Part shown: one piece after another, positions 7,096 through 10,145 of the stretch | Layout: each line of letters begins with the position of its first letter | Numbering within the stretch: position 1 is the first letter of the stretch | Assembly: GCA_003818595.1 (NCBI GenBank) | Contig: RPQV01000078.1 | Coordinates: 1 to 10,145 of the forward strand | Direction of reading: 5' to 3' | Source of the DNA: Calditrichota bacterium | GTDB lineage: Bacteria; Zhuqueibacterota; Zhuqueibacteria; Residuimicrobiales; Krinioviventaceae | DNA: 10,145 nucleotides | Program-made: the position numbers and the translations under genes | The notes under the pieces: model-generated | Seen by the model: the letters and a program-made list of their open reading frames with translations, nothing else | Databases searched by the model: none | What the model was told of the DNA's origin: nothing

Positions 7096-7249
7096 GAGTT
7101 GTCCCTTTATCGATAGTGTTATTTTGTCATAATGTAATAAAATCGAATGAACATTCCAGCAGGAAATTTACAAAAATCGACCGGAAACTCGCTATTGCCT
7201 CCATTGAAGGGGTATTAGGAAAACAGCGTATTATTCTGTAAATTCCCCC
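7096..7249. other. Divergent intergenic region between the cyclophilin gene and priA
   Basis: An AT-rich stretch of 154 bases that must carry the promoters for both the minus-strand operon and priA. On the minus side I see a good ribosome binding site (AAGGGA) but no promoter that clearly stands out. On the plus side a candidate element is listed separately. No riboswitch-like or repeated structure was recognised. Confidence 0.6.
7204..7234 (+). promoter_or_regulatory. priA: Candidate promoter of priA
   Basis: TTGAAG (7204-7209) and TATTAT (7229-7234) resemble sigma-70 -35 and -10 boxes, with a longish 19-base spacer. Transcription would begin at about 7240-7242, only some 8-10 bases before the priA ATG. 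The call rests on sequence resemblance alone. Confidence 0.35.
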
Positions 7250-9739
7250 ATGAAGGATGGCAAGCAAGAATTCGCTCAAATTGTGTTTCCCGTTGCCGTA
7301 GCTCACGCGTTCACCTATCACATCCCCGAGCGGTTTCTGGAGGATGTCATTTCCGGCGTGCGTGTGCTTTGCCCGTTTGGGACGCGGAAAGCAACCGGTT
7401 TTGTGGTGGGGCGGAGCGATACGACTGAAATTTCTCAACTCAAAGAGATCGAAGAGGTACTGGATCCCGTGCCGTTGTTCACACCTCAGGTTCTCGAGTT
7501 GGCGCGATGGATTGCCGAGTATTACCTGTGCGGCTGGGGCGAAGTGCTTAAAGCGGCCCTGCCCTCAGGAATTCATATTGATTCTGAGCGGGTAGTTCGC
7601 TTGATGCATTCAAAACCGGACGAACTTGCCCAATATCTGGAAGAGCGTTCCCCCACACAAGCGGATATTGTCCGCCGTTTGGCCGGTGAAAATCCGATGC
7701 GCATCAGCAAACTGGTCAAGAATTTGGGTAAAAATGTCTACTCTCCTCTGAAGCAGTTGCGGGAAAAGGGATTGGTGCGCCTTGAACTCGAATTGCCCGG
7801 CGCAAAGGTTCAAGCCAAATACGAGTATGTACTTCAACTCGATGAAAAATATTCGCCGGATGACATTGGGCGGATGATTCATAATCTTCAAACCACTGCT
7901 CCCAAACAGGCTGCAATTTTAGCTATGTTGCTCGACAGTGCGAGCAACGATCTCACCCGCAGCGATGTCTGTCGCTATACCAGCGCCAAATCGGCTGTGG
8001 TTACGGCGTTGGCGGAGAAGGGATATATTCGTGTGGAAAAGCGGGAGGTTTATCGCGATTATTACAGCGAGCTTGTCGTCGAACCTCCGCCCAAGTTGAT
8101 ACTCAATGTTGATCAACAGAAAGCACTCGATGCGATCAAGACTTCACAGGATACCCATCGATTTGACACGATTCTGCTGCATGGAGTGACAGGAAGCGGC
8201 AAGACTCAGGTCTATATTGATGCGATCGACTATGCGCTTGGACAGGGCAAGAGTGCCATCGTCCTGGTTCCGGAAATCGCCCTGACGCCTCAGACAGTTC
8301 GTCGTTTTCGCGCTCATTTTGCAGAAAAGGTGGCGGTTTTCCACAGTCGGATGTCTCCTGGCGAGCGATACGATTCCTGGCGCAAAACATGGGAGGGAAA
8401 ACACAAGATCGTCATCGGTCCGCGTTCAGCCATTTTTTCACCGTTAAAAAATATCGGCCTGATCATTGTCGACGAAGAACATGAACCCTCCTACAAACAA
8501 GGGGACATTACGCCGCGTTATCATGGACGGGATATCGCCGTCGTTCGTGGACAAGTCGAAAATGCCGTGGTCGTACTGGGCTCGGCCACACCCTCTTTAG
8601 AATCGTATTTTAATGCATTGGTCGGGAAATACCAACTGTTGCTCCTGCCCGCTCGAATTGATGATATTCCCATGCCTCAAGTGCAGCTCGTGGATATGCG
8701 ACACGAGCCCAAAGTGGAGGGTCGCACCGATCCGCTGATTTTTTCGCGTGCTTTGCGTCACAAAATCGACGAAAAATTGAGTAACAGCGAACAGGTTATT
8801 CTGTTTTTGAATCGACGGGGTTTTGCCACAATGTATAAATGTCACAGCTGCGGACACTTGGAAAAGTGCAACAACTGCGAAATCACCATGACATATCATC
8901 TGCGGGGTCATCTGCTCAAGTGTCACTATTGCGGTCACACGAGGCGGGCGCCTGAAGTTTGTCCGGAATGTCGAGGCGTTGATGTGCTGCTCAAAGGCAT
9001 CGGAACCCAGCGGGTCGAAGAAGAACTCAATCTGTTGTTTCCCGGCGTGAAGGCGTTGCGAATGGATATGGATACCACCAAAGGGAGGATGGCGCATGAT
9101 CGAGTGCTGGGAAAATTCGGCAGCGGTGAATACAGTATCCTCCTCGGGACGCAAATGGTCGCCAAAGGCCTTGATTTCCCCAATGTCACCCTTGTCGGCG
9201 TCATCAACGCTGATACTGAATTGCTGCTTCCAGACTTTCGTTCGGCAGAGCGAACGTTCCAACTGCTGACGCAGGTGGCGGGTCGAGCCGGGCGCAAAGA
9301 TAAATTGGGAGAAGTGATTATTCAGACGTTTTCACCTGATCATTACAGTCTGCAGTGCGCCCGGGAACACGATTATGCGCGCTTTTTTAAAGCAGAATTG
9401 TTTGACCGCAGGGGATTGCTATATCCGCCCTACAGCCGATTAATTAACGTCATGTTTAAAGGAATTGATGAGAAGCGGGTCATCGCCGTCGCCGAACAGT
9501 TGAGCAAACTGCTCCCCCGTACTGAGACGTATCGGGTGTTGGGCCCGACTCAGGCGCAATTGTCCAAAATCCAAAACAATTATCGGTGGCAAATGCTGAT
9601 CATGAGCGACAAACAAAATGATGCAGGCGGGCGAGAGATGAAGCAGGCGCTTCGCGACGCGCTGGAGGCCTTTAAATCGAAACATCACTCCACCAAAGTA
9701 CAAATCTCAGTTGATGTCGATCCCTTGAGTATTCTTTGA
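7250..9739 (+). CDS. priA: Primosomal protein N', replication restart helicase PriA
   Basis: Superfamily 2 DNA helicase that recognises stalled or broken replication forks and reloads the replisome. Residues 1-105 form the 3'-end DNA-binding domain (FAQIVFPVAVAHAFTYHIP), followed by a winged-helix region (to about 275). The helicase core has Walker A GVTGSGKT (312-319), DEEH (408-411), GSATPS (444-449), GTQMVAKGLDFPNV (633-646) and QVAGRAGR (675-682). Eight cysteines in four pairs bind two zinc ions (531/534, 540/543, 558/561, 571/574) in an insert within the second helicase lobe. The C-terminal domain closes with VDVDP. At 829 residues it is full length with every motif intact. The ATG start matches the expected N-terminus but lacks a ribosome binding site (preceding bases AATTCCCCC). 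It is transcribed alone here, divergent from the envelope operon. Confidence 0.97.
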   Translation: MKDGKQEFAQIVFPVAVAHAFTYHIPERFLEDVISGVRVLCPFGTRKATGFVVGRSDTTEISQLKEIEEVLDPVPLFTPQVLELARWIAEYYLCGWGEVLKAALPSGIHIDSERVVRLMHSKPDELAQYLEERSPTQADIVRRLAGENPMRISKLVKNLGKNVYSPLKQLREKGLVRLELELPGAKVQAKYEYVLQLDEKYSPDDIGRMIHNLQTTAPKQAAILAMLLDSASNDLTRSDVCRYTSAKSAVVTALAEKGYIRVEKREVYRDYYSELVVEPPPKLILNVDQQKALDAIKTSQDTHRFDTILLHGVTGSGKTQVYIDAIDYALGQGKSAIVLVPEIALTPQTVRRFRAHFAEKVAVFHSRMSPGERYDSWRKTWEGKHKIVIGPRSAIFSPLKNIGLIIVDEEHEPSYKQGDITPRYHGRDIAVVRGQVENAVVVLGSATPSLESYFNALVGKYQLLLLPARIDDIPMPQVQLVDMRHEPKVEGRTDPLIFSRALRHKIDEKLSNSEQVILFLNRRGFATMYKCHSCGHLEKCNNCEITMTYHLRGHLLKCHYCGHTRRAPEVCPECRGVDVLLKGIGTQRVEEELNLLFPGVKALRMDMDTTKGRMAHDRVLGKFGSGEYSILLGTQMVAKGLDFPNVTLVGVINADTELLLPDFRSAERTFQLLTQVAGRAGRKDKLGEVIIQTFSPDHYSLQCAREHDYARFFKAELFDRRGLLYPPYSRLINVMFKGIDEKRVIAVAEQLSKLLPRTETYRVLGPTQAQLSKIQNNYRWQMLIMSDKQNDAGGREMKQALRDALEAFKSKHHSTKVQISVDVDPLSIL

Positions 9740-9824
9740 ACGTTCGTCAGACATTGCCGTTGTGAGTCGGTCTCTTTGCTGCACTCCGGCAGATTTGTAT
9801 ATCGAATGGATATTTTGGGGAAGG

Positions 9825-10145
9825 TTATTTTTTGCGATAATAGCCGAATTCTTGACCCAGGGTGATGAGCTCCGGTATCGCCGCTTGAGCTCGTTCCACC
9901 CATTCCGGGGCTATTCTAAACGTATCCTTGACCAACAATTTCAGATCCTGCACATAGCCTTTTTGTTTCCCCTGTATATTTTGAACCTGAACAAAATTAT
10001 TATGGACATAGACCATGCCGTCCTGATTTAGGCGTGTCAGGCAGATACTGCGCATCCCCGGCCAATAAAAGGAATCCCACCAGAACTTTAAAAACTCATC
10101 GGTCGAAAGCGGAACATCCGCAAATTTATAGCGGAATTTTATTTC
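9825..10145 (-). CDS. Protein of unknown function, C-terminal part only (start beyond right edge)
   Basis: The frame is open from the window edge to the TAA at 9827-9825, giving at least 106 residues, so the Met at 10055 is internal and not a start. I do not recognise the family. The visible part contains an aromatic-rich stretch (DEFLKFWWDSFYWPGMR) followed by a segment resembling beta strands (SICLTRLNQDGMVYVHNNFV), a Gln/Lys-rich turn, and two likely amphipathic helices (about DLKLLVKDTF and PEWVERAQAAIPELITLGQEF), ending in GYYRKK. No cysteines beyond one, no membrane segment and no catalytic signature are seen. It converges on priA with 85 bases between the stops. The coding call rests on the long open frame and protein-like composition. 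Confidence 0.6.
   Translation of the reverse strand, partial: EIKFRYKFADVPLSTDEFLKFWWDSFYWPGMRSICLTRLNQDGMVYVHNNFVQVQNIQGKQKGYVQDLKLLVKDTFRIAPEWVERAQAAIPELITLGQEFGYYRKK

Noticed and set aside
7127..7438. 103-codon minus-strand open frame spanning the intergenic region and the priA start
   Set aside because: Most of it is antisense to the conserved PriA N-terminus, and it has no recognisable protein features; it would also cross the likely regulatory region.
8597..9262. 221-codon minus-strand open frame inside priA
   Set aside because: Antisense shadow of the zinc-binding and helicase region of a clearly intact priA.
9755..9792. Possible terminator between priA and the right-edge gene (CTGC/GCAG hairpin at 9779-9792; TGCCG/CGGCA at 9755-9791)
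   Set aside because: Stems of only 4-5 bases and no following T-run; not distinguishable from chance.
1..10145. CRISPR array, tRNA, rRNA, insertion sequence or prophage genes
   Set aside because: No regularly spaced repeats, cloverleaf-like sequences, transposase motifs or phage proteins were seen on either strand.

Overview
The window holds seven protein genes and the edge of an eighth. It looks like chromosomal DNA of a Gram-negative bacterium from the Fibrobacterota-Chlorobiota-Bacteroidota neighbourhood, possibly a deep lineage such as KSB1, Calditrichota or Ignavibacteria. The reasons are a secreted S8 protease ending in a 'YPNPF...SGLYF' tail like the type IX secretion/FlgD-like C-terminal domains of that group, a cyclophilin lipoprotein, mid-range GC by eye, and strong AGGAGG ribosome binding sites, which classical Bacteroidetes usually lack. 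The taxonomy is inference from protein style only.

Layout: a plus-strand pair opens the window. It consists of a GH16 beta-glucanase whose 5' end is cut off, then 17 bases later a class I glutamine amidotransferase-like protein (778-1485). This pair meets head-on, with 8 bases between stops, a five-gene minus-strand series covering 1494-7095. Read in its own direction the series is: cyclophilin-type peptidyl-prolyl isomerase lipoprotein, S8 subtilisin-like protease with a secretion tail, patatin-like phospholipase, ABC transporter ATPase, and its ABC-2 permease. The cyclophilin and protease are 12 bases apart, and the ATPase and permease are 12 bases apart. The ATPase is separated from the patatin gene by about 80 bases containing a short A/C-rich repetitive stretch. 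A 154-base divergent intergenic region then separates the series from priA (plus strand, 7250-9739), the replication restart helicase. A minus-strand gene of unknown function, cut by the right edge, ends the window.

Functionally, the minus-strand series is envelope-oriented: a lipid-anchored folding catalyst, an exported protease, a lipid acyl hydrolase and an export-type ABC pair. Whether they act together is not shown by the sequence. priA is housekeeping. I found no tRNA, rRNA, CRISPR array, insertion sequence, phage gene or convincing terminator, and no clear sign of a new biological system. The most notable local details are a probable CTG start for the patatin gene, three consecutive genes with non-ATG starts, an Shine-Dalgarno-less priA start just downstream of a promoter-like element, and the unrecognised protein at the right edge.
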